Below are positions 1 through 9,480 of a stretch of DNA of 64,000 bases, one piece after another. The DNA comes from Prorocentrum cordatum (taxonomy: Eukaryota; Sar; Dinophyceae; Prorocentrales; Prorocentraceae): contig CAUYUJ010005780.1 of NCBI GenBank assembly GCA_963575745.1, forward strand, positions 593,501-657,500. Reading direction: 5' to 3'. The stretch's first letter is position 1; each line of letters starts with the position of its first letter. Position numbers and translations under genes: made by a program. Below the pieces are notes generated by a model. It made no database searches, was not told the origin of the DNA, and saw only the letters and a list, made by a program, of their open reading frames with translations.

Positions 1-340
1 CTCCCTGGCGCGCGAATCACGCCAAGGGTGGCGCAAGAGGCGTCGCCAAGGGGTACCAACGCCGATCCAAGAAATCCGCGCGTGATTCCCGACACTATGT
101 GTATTTTACCGCTTGCTCCACTAAAACTTAGTCTATCTTGAAAACGCCCCGGGCGTTGTTGCAAACGTGTTCTACTCTAGGCTCTTGACAGGCTGAAGCA
201 GCTGTTTTTTTTCGCCGAACCCACAAGAACATTCGGTGGTTGTTCCCGGCGGCGCGCGCGCCTCCTGAAACAACGCGCGCGAAACCCGGTTGTCTTTGCT
301 GCCAGCGCGCGTTGTTATGTTTTGTTGTGTTCGATGGTGC
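1..340. other. No gene seen
   Basis: No convincing coding sequence. The segment is GC-rich with short alternating GCGCGC runs near 250-290. It leads into the TATGG low-complexity tract. I see nothing else. Confidence 0.4.
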
Positions 341-1500
341 GTTATGTTAGGCTCTGTTCTGCCCTGGCATGATATGGTATGTTATGTGATGCTGCGATAT
401 AATATGGTATGACGAAGTAAGGTATGGTATGTCTTATTATGCTATACCATGCTGTGATCTGCGGTTCAGCGTTACGTTATGCCATGTGATGCCACTGCGA
501 GGAATGGTTCCTCCTTGCTTTGTTAAGTCATGTCTGGTCAAGATGTAACCTTTGATGCATGGCAGATAATGGCTATGCTACAGTATGGTTATTCCGATAT
601 GGTTTGCATATGGTGTGACAACGTGTCCCGCTATGTTATGATATGGCGTGTCATGCTATGGTATGTTCGGTTATGATATGGTGGTTTACTATGTGATGCT
701 GCGCTATGGTATAATGTGTTGAGCCGCGCTCTGTCATGGCATGCGTTGCCGCATTATGCGGTGTTGTGCGACGTGAAGCTGTTAAACTCGCATGCTCTGC
801 TATGCCCTGGTATGGTATGCTCTGGTATGGAATGGTGCGTTATGGCATGATATGCTGTGCTATGTTACAGGGTGCTGTGCAACGCTATGGTCTGCACGCG
901 CAATTCTGCCATAGCTTATGGTGCTATGCTATACTATATCGTAGAACGCAAACATATGCAATGCCGCGCCCTGACATGCTCGGATGTGTCATGGTATGGA
1001 CTGATGTATGCTGCGATGCTAAATCATGTCACGATGCGTGATGCCATGGTATGTTGTGTTACGATGTGATGCACCAGACGCTGTTTTGGTCTGGTCTGTT
1101 ATGTTGGGGAATATGGGGTTATCATATGTTCGGTATACGCCGCTCTGTCATGGCATGCATTGTCGTGCTGTGCGATGGTATTGTATGTTATTCCAGCATC
1201 ATCATGCTACAAACTAGTTTGTGATGTGTTCTGTGCCATGCCGTGTAAGGTTCTGTGAGGGGATGCTGTGCTATGGCATGCTATGGTATGACATGGTGCA
1301 GCCTGATAATTATACAATGCCATGATATGGTATGGTATGCGCTGCCATGGTCTGTTATGTGGTGTGGTGCCATGTTCTGTCTAGTATGATCCGTTCGGTC
1401 GTACCTTATGGTGGTATGCTATGCTACGTTCTGTCAGTCTATAACACGTTATGCCGCGCACTGCCATGTTATGATGTGTCGTGTTATGCAATGCTCTGTG
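340..1500. repeat. Degenerate TATGGTATG low-complexity tract
   Basis: More than a kilobase built from loosely repeated words such as TATGGTATG, TGTTATG and GCTATGG with no fixed period. It keeps several short frames open on the plus strand whose translations are only Met/Cys/Tyr/Val-rich simple sequence. I treat it as a decayed microsatellite-like tract and not as coding. Confidence 0.65.
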
Positions 1501-1879
1501 CTGTGCTATAGAACTTGCAAGGCGGGAAACTCGGGGGGAAACTTGGTGGACCTTGGGATCTGGCGGCCGCAGCAAACAGACTGGACCCGTCGGCGCGAGT
1601 CGCGAAACTCGGGGCTACTCGATGGACCTGGGGATCAGGCAGCCGCGGTATGCAGAGTGGGCGGGTCGGGAGACCTGTTCTAATCTAACAACCCGAACCG
1701 GCCGGATGGCCATATACACTATGACTTTCAGAGTTATTGGTACTGAGAACCTGCTAGTTTGTTGTTGTTGTTGATGGGTTTCGGTAGTTCGCGATGTCCA
1801 ACACGCGGAGTTTGAACCAGTTGAAAAAATACAATTGAGAAAACCCAAATCAGTGGATGATTTGAACAGTAAAAACTGT

Positions 1880-2115
1880 GGATCTTGAGATCGATTGTGA
1901 GATCGATAATGGAATCGATAGTGGGGACGATTGTACGGTCGATCGTGAGACCGGCAGTGAAATCGATTCAATGAGATCGACAGTGAGATCGATCGCGAGA
2001 TCGCCCATGCGATCTCTAGTGAGATCGCTTGTGAGACAGATAGTGAGATCGATGGTGAGATCGATAGAGAAGTGAGTCATGAGATCGATGGTGAGACCGA
2101 TCGATAAGAAGATCG
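1880..2115. repeat. 12-bp GTGAGATCGATA tandem repeat
   Basis: About eighteen degenerate copies of a unit close to GTGAGATCGATA. The unit contains GATC and ATCGAT, so these palindromes are unusually dense here. Because 12 is a multiple of three, frames stay open on both strands (Ile/Asp/Arg/Ser repeats), which explains the short ORFs. No gene is inferred. Confidence 0.75.
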
Positions 2116-2305
2116 AAGAACCCCGGAACCTCACCGCCCTCCGAAATCGGCCCAAAACCCGGAGCCGGGAACCCGGGAACTCAGGACCAGGAACCCGGGG
2201 ACCCAGCCAGCCTTCAAAATCGACGGGAAACTTTCGCCAAATCCTTCAGCATCCGCGAGGACCCCTTCAATGCAAACACTGATTGGGGAACAACACATGT
2301 CATAT

Positions 2306-3165
2306 TTAGAATGAACCCTTGGAACCGGGCGACATATACATATGTGTATCTATATATATATATATATAGATATGTATCCCGCCACCATTCCGCGAGGCGC
2401 GAAATTGAATTCTCTCCAGGTCCTCATGTGTCCTGTTTCTTGTACTCAGGACTCTGGGATTATAATCTTCTGAAGGCTGGGGCCCGAGATTCCCAAATTT
2501 CCCAAGTGTCCTGGGCGTCCCGGGGCTGCCTCGCATGACTCTTCCAGAAGGCCAGAGGGCCCCAAGACGGTGACCAAGGGGGTCCAATATGCCTCCACGA
2601 CAGCCCAAGAGCGCTCCAAGACGCCCAATCCAGACGACCAAAGAGGCCCCCAAAAAGCCCCAAGAGCGCTCCAAGAGAACCCTCAAGAGGGCCCAAACAA
2701 GCAAAAATCAGTGATGTTCCTTATGCCGTTCTATGTGTTTCGCGTTCTCGCGGTTTCGGGCTTCCGACGCTCCAAGATGGCCCCATAGGCCCCCAAGACC
2801 GCCCCAGGACGGCCCAAGAGGCCCCCAATAGGGCCCCATGACGGTGCAAGAGGGGCCCAAAACAGCCCAAGAGGCGCCCAAGATCGCCCAAGAGGCTTCA
2901 AGACGGCCCCAAGAGGCGCCCAACACGGAGAAAACGAACCTGAAAGTCTAGCCTTCCGCCCCAAAGCTCCCAAGAGGCCCAAAGATGCCCCCAAGAGAGC
3001 CCAACCCACGAGGCTCCTAAGAGGCCCACAAAGAGGCCCCCAAACGGCCCCCCAAAGGCATCAAAACTGCATCCAAGAGGCCCCCGAGTGGCCTCCCTCG
3101 ATATCCAAACGAACATCCACCAGGCCAACAACCCAGGCATGGTGGCGGGATGGGCCGAAGACCAC
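2306..3165 (+). repeat. Dispersed CCAAGA-type element, copy 1
   Basis: An element of about 860 bp that recurs at 11985-12925 in the same orientation. Order of parts: an AT-rich head with a TA microsatellite (2350-2370); a segment starting CCGCCACCATTCCG; a long tract of degenerate CCCAAGAGGCC/CCAAGACGGCC words of about 11 bp; a conserved core near 2715-2780 with TTCTCGCG and TTCCGACGCTCCAAGATGG; more CCAAGA tract; and an end near CCCAGGCATGGTGGCGG (about 3142-3160). There is no coding capacity and no obvious terminal inverted repeat. It is probably a non-autonomous mobile element or an expanded repeat of unknown class. Confidence 0.65.
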
Positions 3166-3830
3166 TCTAGGCGGCAGGTGCTGAAACGATGACGTGCACG
3201 GTGCGTGTGGGCTGCCATCTGCCACTACGCGGTGGACAAGCATAACATGGCTCAGTGGGCACGTTCCTGGCGCCGAAGAGCAGGGCGGGAGAGCAGGAGA
3301 GGAAGCCGCGTGGCGAAGCAGCGTGGCGCGGTGGGGGGGTCGCGCCTCCTGCTCCATAGGGGCCTCCAGGACGCGGAGCGGGACTGCGGGAAGCCGCCAG
3401 GGCGCCTGCGCGGGGCGAAGTTGGAGAGCAGCAGCCAAGGATCCCCAGTTGAATGGACAGCGCGACGCGGTTCGAGGGTCGAGCTTCGATGAGGATCGTC
3501 GTCCGAGACTCTGGCCATGTGTGACATCCGCCGGGGACCTGCGGAGTGACGTACAGAGCAGGTGGCGACATCCGAACCCTACCCCCACCAACCATCGACT
3601 CTCCTGAATCGAGGGGAGGCAGGAGTAGGGTTCGCAACTCGTCACGCGCTCGACGAATTCCGAAGTTTAACCCCGCTGTCCATCGAGTTGCCTGAATTGT
3701 TGATCGGCGAGGGCAGGATTTAGATTTCGCCGCCGAGAGGTGGGAGATGGGGGAGGTAAAATATGTTCTTTCCACGTCCACGTTTCGAGACCGAGCTGCT
3801 CGTGCGCCTGGTGCCCCGACCGAAGGCGGC
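3165..3830. other. L8 downstream flank, no gene assigned
   Basis: Overlapping ORFs of 100-200 codons exist on both strands, but their translations are Arg/Pro/Ser/Ala-rich as expected of random GC-rich DNA. No family is recognised. The last part (3720-3830) would hold the L8 3' untranslated region. No polyA tract is visible. Confidence 0.4.
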
Positions 3831-4598
3831 TCACTTGTTCATCTTGCCCTTGCCGCCCTTGAGCAGACCGGTGCGGCGCGCAGCGATGAGCCCCACCTTG
3901 GCGCCTGGGGGCGCGTTCCGGCTGGTGGTGGTGGGATGGCCGACGTGCTGGTGGTTGCCTCCGCCGTGAGGGTGCTCAACGGGGTTCATGGCGCAGCCAC
4001 GCACCTTGGGCCAGGAATTGCGCTTCACGCGGTACTTGTGGAAATTGTTGCCCGCCTTGAGCACTGGCTTGTCCATGCGGCCTCCGCCAGCCACGATGCC
4101 CACGATGGCGCGGCAAGTGGACGGGATGGTCTTCCGCGTGCCGCTGGGGAGGCGAACGCGAGTCTTGCGATTGTCGTCCGAGTGCCCCACCACCATGCAA
4201 GACGTGCCAGACGCCCGAGCGATCCTACCGCGGTCCGACGCCTTCTCCTCGCACATGGAGACCACGGTGCCCTCCGGCATCTTGCCCACGGGCATCACGT
4301 TGCCGACGGCCAGCTGGGCCTTGGATCCACAATACACGAACTGGCCCGTGTGCAGCCCCTCCACCGCGACCATCAGCTCCTTGTTCAGCTTGTACCGGTA
4401 CTGGTCGTGGAACACGACCTCGGCAAGCGGGGCGCCGCGGCCAGGGTCATGGATGATGTTCTTGACGAGGCCCTTGATGTATCCAGCGCGCTCGGCGTAA
4501 TCCTGGGAGCGGAGCTTCACCGCGCCTTTTCGGAGGCGCGTCTTGGCGGTGAAGATGAGGCTCTTGCCCTTGCGGGAGCCCCGGATGACGCGTCCCAT
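3831..4598 (-). CDS. RPL8: 60S ribosomal protein L8 (uL2), intronless
   Basis: Cytosolic large-subunit protein uL2, which binds 23S/28S rRNA near the peptidyl-transferase centre. The frame gives 255 residues from ATG at 4598 to TGA at 3831-3833, against 257 in human, with no intron. It starts MGRVIRG as uL2 does. Diagnostic blocks follow in order: [16 protein letters not shown] (about 49-64), [29 protein letters not shown]-type [12 protein letters not shown], and the nearly invariant [17 protein letters not shown] (about 208-224), which holds the conserved rRNA-facing histidine. The C-terminus is [17 protein letters not shown]. The ORF stays open upstream to an ATG at 4709 through the relict spliced leaders. 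I chose 4598 because family homology begins there. No disabling change is seen, so it is probably functional or recently so. Confidence 0.96.
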   Translation of the reverse strand: MGRVIRGSRKGKSLIFTAKTRLRKGAVKLRSQDYAERAGYIKGLVKNIIHDPGRGAPLAEVVFHDQYRYKLNKELMVAVEGLHTGQFVYCGSKAQLAVGNVMPVGKMPEGTVVSMCEEKASDRGRIARASGTSCMVVGHSDDNRKTRVRLPSGTRKTIPSTCRAIVGIVAGGGRMDKPVLKAGNNFHKYRVKRNSWPKVRGCAMNPVEHPHGGGNHQHVGHPTTTSRNAPPGAKVGLIAARRTGLLKGGKGKMNK

Positions 4599-4654
4599 GG
4601 CTGTTTCCCCTGGGTCGGCAGGCCGCGCAGCCTGAGCAGTGCCAGTGTCGATGG

Positions 4655-4690
4655 CTTGGGCCAGAACCGCTTGAGCCAAAACGGCTATGG
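4655..4690 (-). other. Tandem relict dinoflagellate spliced leaders
   Basis: On the minus strand, 4690-4670 reads CCA followed by TAGCCGTTTTGGCTCAAG. This is the 3' 21 nt of the dinoflagellate spliced leader with two differences. Immediately downstream, 4670-4655 reads GCGGTTCTGGCCCAAG, about 12 of 16 matches to the same 3' part of the leader. A full leader followed by a truncated leader is the known mark of a trans-spliced mRNA that was reverse-transcribed, reinserted, trans-spliced again and recycled again. The leader lies 56-92 nt upstream of the L8 start, where the 5' end of an mRNA would be. Confidence 0.88.
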
Positions 4691-5049
4691 GTAGGGGGGG
4701 GAGAGGCATTCAGGCTGATGTTCTCTGTGCGCTTCGCTCCAGCCGTCCCATGTGTTGCTTTCTACCACGTTTTCGCCCTCGCTGGACTTCAAATCAAGGA
4801 TGGGCCACTCGCCGACTGATTGTTCGATGTTGCTAGATGAGCTCCCAATCTCACGGGAACTCAATACCGAACGGAACCAGTGCTTCACACAAACCAGCGC
4901 ATTGAACATCGTTCGTTGCTAGATGATGGCGGAGGCAACTGAGGGAGCGATGGAGGGAGCTACCTGGGTGCATCATTCAGGTTTGAGCTCAACCTCACAT
5001 GCGTAGAAGGTAATAACTCGAATGCCACGGGCATGCATGCGAAGGCCAC
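4691..5049. other. L8 5' flank
   Basis: Upstream flank of the L8 retrogene. No coding signal. A run of Gs (about 4691-4700) directly abuts the relict leader. No TATA-like promoter can be called with confidence. Dinoflagellate promoters are poorly defined. Confidence 0.35.
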
Positions 5050-5211
5050 GCGCATCAGGCCAGAGTGTATGGGGTCGGAGGATCACGCCGCATCGCCGAT
5101 TCATCGGCGACGTCGGGAAGGAACACATCGCGAACCAGATCGCGCCGCATCTCGCCGATGCATGGGCAATGCGGTGCGATCCTCCGACCCCGTCCATTCT
5201 GGCCAGATTGA
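5050..5211. repeat. Foldback (hairpin) element
   Basis: An imperfect inverted repeat with arms of about 80 bp and almost no loop. The best-matched part is GGGGTCGGAGGATC at 5071-5084 against its complement at 5178-5191. The match extends outward (GGCCAGAGTGTATGG against the complement of CCATTCTGGCC) and inward over the ATCGCCGA/TCGGCGA words. A transcript would form one long hairpin. It resembles a small foldback or MITE copy. No target duplication was identified. Confidence 0.7.
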
Positions 5212-5790
5212 ATTATCTGGAAAATGCCAACGAAAATGACAGAACACACAAGCGAATCGGAGACGGGTGACGGGCAGGTCGCTTGCAGGTGTCGGGCCGC
5301 AGACAAATCACTGACGGGTCGCTCGCAAACCGTTTGAAGATCGCAAGAACGATCACGAACAAACAACGAAGGCGAGACGCCAAACCAACATAGTTTCGCT
5401 ACACACCCCAGCGGCCCCGTACGACCGCTGGGTTTCCACAGTACGATGTGCTTGCAACCCTTCCCTCTGCTGGGTGCAGCGAGTAGCTCTCGATTTTTAG
5501 GGTGCCAGGGCAATACGCACCTCCCTGTCCCATCAAAGAAATTGTGGTGCAGACCCTTGGAGCCCGTAAATCCCACCAGCCCTCTGGGCGACAGGTGGTC
5601 TAACGAGGGTTTCTTTCCTCTTCCACGACCACTCGTCCCTTCGGGAAGAGGACCCCCCCCTCCCTAGTTCCCAACCCTCTTGTGGTGTTGGGTCCTCGTT
5701 TTGAAGAGACGGTGCCCCGCGTCTCCTCTCCTCTCCTCTCCTTCCTCCCTTCCTCCTTCGCTTCCTCCCCCCTCCCTCCTCCCTCCTCCC
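5212..5790. other. Non-coding, with a piece shared with 49.1 kb
   Basis: No gene recognised. The stretch 5668-5715 (CCAACCCTCTTGTGGTGTTGG, then TCCTCGTTTTGAA) is the reverse complement of a similar stretch at about 49125-49165, so it is part of a dispersed repeat. It is followed by pyrimidine-rich CTCCT/TTCCTCC sequence at 5720-5790. Confidence 0.5.
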
Positions 5791-5800
5791 AGTATCACGC

Positions 5801-6880
5801 CACACCCCTCACGCGTTTCGTGGCCCCATAGGGAGCTCCACCGAGGGCCCCAGTGGCTGCGTTCGCATGGCGGCGCCGCACCCAATTTGGCACACCCCTC
5901 ACACGCTTCGTGGCCCCATACGGAGCTCCACCGAAGGCCCCAGCGGCTGCGTTCGCATGGCGGCGCCGCGCCCAATTTCGTACACCCCTCACACGCTTCG
6001 TGGTCCCATAGGAAGCTCCACCGAAGGCCCCAGTGGCTGCGTTCGCATGGCGGCGCCGCACCCAATTTGGCACACCCATCACACGTTCCGTGGCCCCATA
6101 GGGAGCTCCACCGAAGGCCCCAGTGGCTGCGTTCGCATGGCGGCGCCGCACCCAATTTGGCACACCCCTCACACGCTTCGTGGCCCCATAGGGAGCTCCA
6201 CCGGGGGCCCCAGTGGCTGCGTTCGCATGGCGGCGCCGCACCCAATTTGGCACACCCCTCACACGTTTCGTGGCCCCATAGGGAGCTCCACCGAAGGCCC
6301 CAGTGGCTGCGTTCGCATGGCGGCGCCGCACCCAATTTGGCACACCCCTCACACGTTTCGTGGCCCCATAGGGAGCTCCACCGAAGGCTCCCAGTGGCTG
6401 CGTTCGCATGGCGGCGCCGCGCCCAATTGGCACACCCCTCACACGCTTCGTGGCCCCATAGGGAGCTCCACCGAAGGCCCCAGCGGCTGCGTTCGCATGG
6501 CGGCGCCGCACCCAATTTGGCACACCCCATCACACGTTTCGTGGCCCCATGGGGAGCTCCACCGAAGGCCCCAGTGGCTGCGTTCGCATGGCGGCGCCGC
6601 GCCCAATTGGCACACCCCTCACACGCTTCGTGGCCCCATAGGGAGTTCCACCGAAGGCCCCAGTGGCTGCGTTGGCATGACGGCGCCGCACCCAATTTGG
6701 CACACCCCTCACACGTTTCGTGGCCCCATAGGGAGCTCCACCGAAGGGTTCCAGTGGCTGCGTTGGCATGGCGGCGCCTCGCCCATTTCGGCACACCCCT
6801 CACACGTTTCGTGGCCCCATAAGGAGCTCCACCGAAGGCCCCAGTGCTACCGAGCTCATGCGCCCCGTACGCCCAGGACA
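5801..6880. repeat. 90-bp tandem repeat, 12 copies
   Basis: Copies begin at about 5801, 5891, 5981, 6071, 6161, 6251, 6341, 6431, 6521, 6611, 6701 and 6791 with CACACCCCTCACACG. A degenerate partial copy follows to about 6940. Each unit contains CGTGGCCCCATAGGGAGC and GCATGGCGGCGCCGC. Because 90 is a multiple of three, open frames of 240-460 codons run on both strands, with 30-residue repeats such as RRRHANAATGAFGGAPYGAT on the minus strand. Single-base indels in several copies shift the frame, and both strands look equally open, so I call it a minisatellite and not a gene. Confidence 0.9.
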
Positions 6881-7084
6881 ACGTTTCGTGGCACGCCTTT
6901 CGTGGCCCCATAAGGAGCCCCACCGAAAGCGGCACCCACAAAGCGTTTTTCACAATTGCGTATGGTTGGGTCCTTCGCCAGGATAATGTTTGTTTGGGAG
7001 CGGGGCCCGATGTGTCAGAGGGTCCTTGTTCCGCCCCTGGGAGGGACACTTTCGACACCCCTCACGAGGATCGTGGCCCCCATC

Positions 7085-7340
7085 TTTTGACCGACCGCCT
7101 CCAAGATGCCCTCAGGCGGCCACCCCAGGGCTCCCAAGAGGCCCCCACGAGGGTTCCAAGAGCGCCCCAAGAGGCTCCAATAGGCTTCCAATAGGCAAAA
7201 GAGAGGCACCCAGGAGGCCCCCGAGCGGCCTCAGAGAGCCCAAGATGACCTCCAAGATGGCGCAAGACAGCCCAAGCTGGCTCAAGATGGCCCCCAAGAT
7301 GCTCCAATGAGGCCCCAAGAGGCTCCGAGAGGTTCCGTTT
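7085..7340 (+). repeat. CCAAGA tract
   Basis: Degenerate CCCAAGAGGCCCC / CCAAGATGGCC words in the C-rich orientation on the plus strand, the same family as 2.5-3.1 kb. It leads directly into a TCC microsatellite. Confidence 0.6.
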
Positions 7341-7505
7341 CGTCCTCCTCCTTCTCCTCCCACGTTCAGTTTTCCTACTCACTCTCTTTGTCCGCGTCCT
7401 CCTCATCCTCGCCCTCCTTCTCCTCGCCTTGCTCCTCTTGCCTCCTCCCTCCCTCCTCCTCCTCCTCCTCCTCCTCCTCCTCCTCCTCCTTCTCCTCTTC
7501 GCGAC
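7340..7505. repeat. TCC/CTC microsatellite
   Basis: CTC-rich simple sequence with an uninterrupted (CTC)n core of about 40 bp at 7453-7495. It would be a polypurine strand on the minus side. No gene. Confidence 0.8.
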
Positions 7506-9480
7506 CCCCCCTCGCGCGGGCCCCGAAGATGGCCCCGACACGCCGTCCAGACTGGCCTCCCTCGCCGTTTGACTATGAGTGTCTCTTCCTCTCCCCCCCG
7601 TCAACTCTTATGGGCATTGCTCTGGATGGGCTGGCTGAGATGCGTTCTCTGTTCGCGAACGCGCAGGAGAAAGCCAGGCACCGTCAAGAAACGCGGCTAA
7701 CGAACAGCGGGCGAAACCCCGCACTAGAGCGCACAGGAGCGAGCTACGCTGCGGCTCAAACGGGGGAACTAGCGAGGTCACTGGTCGACGTGCACCACCA
7801 AAATGGCGAAATTCTTGAAGTCCACGTACACGAGCACGACGAACGGGCGTGCAGGCGCTCAACGGAAGAGTTCCAGATCGCCAAGAGGGAGAGCGTGTCG
7901 GCGGAAGCGCCACCACGGCGGGGGAGCAGGAAGCGACGCCAAGACACCACAATAGCGGCGAAGGCGACGAGACAGCGGACAAGGCCACGTCCAGAAATGG
8001 AAGCGGCGGCGCCAAGCCAGGGGAGCAGGTCGACCCTGGGGAAGCGGCATGGGGGAGGACCCAGATTCCGTCGACCCCGAGCGGGCGGGAGCGGCGACCG
8101 CAGGCGAGTCGCAGGCCCGAGGGCCCAGGGGCACCCCGAATGGAAGGGGCATGCAGACCATCCTCAGGGCGCCCTGAGTGGCCGCGGAGAGGGAAAAAGT
8201 CGCAGACCGGCGTCCAGGGTCGGGAAAGTCCCAGGGACCTCAAGCACGAGGCTGGGGCGGCGGGGGGAACCGTGAGAGACCAACGCAGTGCGAGGGTGCC
8301 TCCTCTGCAGAGCCTATCTACGCAGCGTAGGGACTCTCCGAAGACGTTGGCCATGGCGCGAAGGGCCGAGGGGATACCCTGTGGCCTCGCGCGCCAGAGC
8401 GTTGCCGCCGGCGTCGACTGCGACAATCTTGAGTATCGTCGTCGCTCGGGGGGGAAGCCGGCGGCAACGAAGTGGTGCTGGTAGCTGCGTGGCGTGGTCT
8501 GCGGCGGCTGCGACGAGGAACAGCGGGGCAAGCGGAAGCGGCTCGCGCAGCCCCAGCAACCAAGCCCCAGCCGGCCCGGTGGTCTCGAGCAGGAGACGAC
8601 GGGGGGGGCTGAGGGGTCCCGCGGCGGCGCGGGCGGACGCTGAGAGGGGCGACATGGCGCCGAGGGAGCAACGTCGCGAGAGGCCCGAGTGAGCGAGCAG
8701 GGGCGCCAGGGGAGGGCCGGCACCCCCACAGGGCGTTTGTGGGGCGTTATTAGGCACGAGGCCGGAGCGGCTGTGAGGCATGGCGCGGCATCGGGGGGGA
8801 GACGGCGGCTGACAGCCGCATTGCTGGGTATGGGAGTCAGAGGCAGGCGACTGACAGTCGCGATGGACGTAAGCGGTGAGTGCGGGGGAAGGGGGTTGGT
8901 GGGAAGCGACCGCAGTGCACGAAGGCAGTGAGTGCTGGGGAAGGGAGTCGGTGGGAATCGACTGACAGTCGCAGTGAACATCGGCTGTAAGCGGTGGGCA
9001 GAAAAAAAGGCGGGACTAACAGTCGCGAAGTGTGCGTGGACAGAGCTGATCCAGACAGGGCGGTCAAGGTGCGTCGCAGCAATAGCGTAACTAGCAGTAC
9101 GGGTCTCTCCGTGGAGGAGGGGGACCTGAGACCACGGGGCAACGCCTAGGGCGGGCCGAGGGGAGCGGCTCTCCGCTGGAGGGCGAGAGGCCGCAAAGGG
9201 GTGCCCAGGAGCAAGGGGCTGGTGGGGATATGCGAAGCGTCGAGACAAACCATCCTCTCCCAAGGAGAGCCGGGCGGCGCTGCGGGTGAGCCTGCGAAGC
9301 CTCGCTGCTGGCGCCGCCAGCCCCGCTGTCCACTGGCGCAGCCACTGCCTCGACTGCGGCTGGCGACGAGGGCGAGACCGATACTGCGGGTTGGCATGTC
9401 GACTACTACTGGACGCGGCGATGCTAACGGTAGTGGACGGTGGAAAAAAACGGAGGATACGATGGACAACGACTTGTATA
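7505..9480. other. GC-rich stretch without a recognised gene
   Basis: Long ORFs lie on both strands, including a 551-codon frame on the minus strand, but all translations are Arg/Ala/Gly/Pro/Ser-rich with no domain I recognise. Short degenerate repeats with GACTGACAGTCGC and GGTGGGAATCGA words (about 8805-9010) add local structure. I cannot support a gene here. Confidence 0.4.

Noticed and set aside
4620-4654. A third relict spliced leader
   Set aside because: Similarity to the leader falls to chance level just downstream of the second relict.
3747-4694. 315-codon plus-strand ORF antisense to L8
   Set aside because: It exists because L8 codons are GC-rich at third positions; no domain. L8 on the opposite strand is certain.
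5801-6880. CRISPR array
   Set aside because: Units are contiguous 90-bp repeats without unique spacers, and the DNA is eukaryotic nuclear.
5664-7058. 464-codon minus-strand and 380-codon plus-strand repeat proteins
   Set aside because: Both follow from a 90-bp repeat being a multiple of three. Neither strand is favoured and several copies have indels.
7608-9263. 551-codon minus-strand ORF
   Set aside because: Random GC-rich composition, an overlapping 322-codon frame on the other strand, and no domain recognised.
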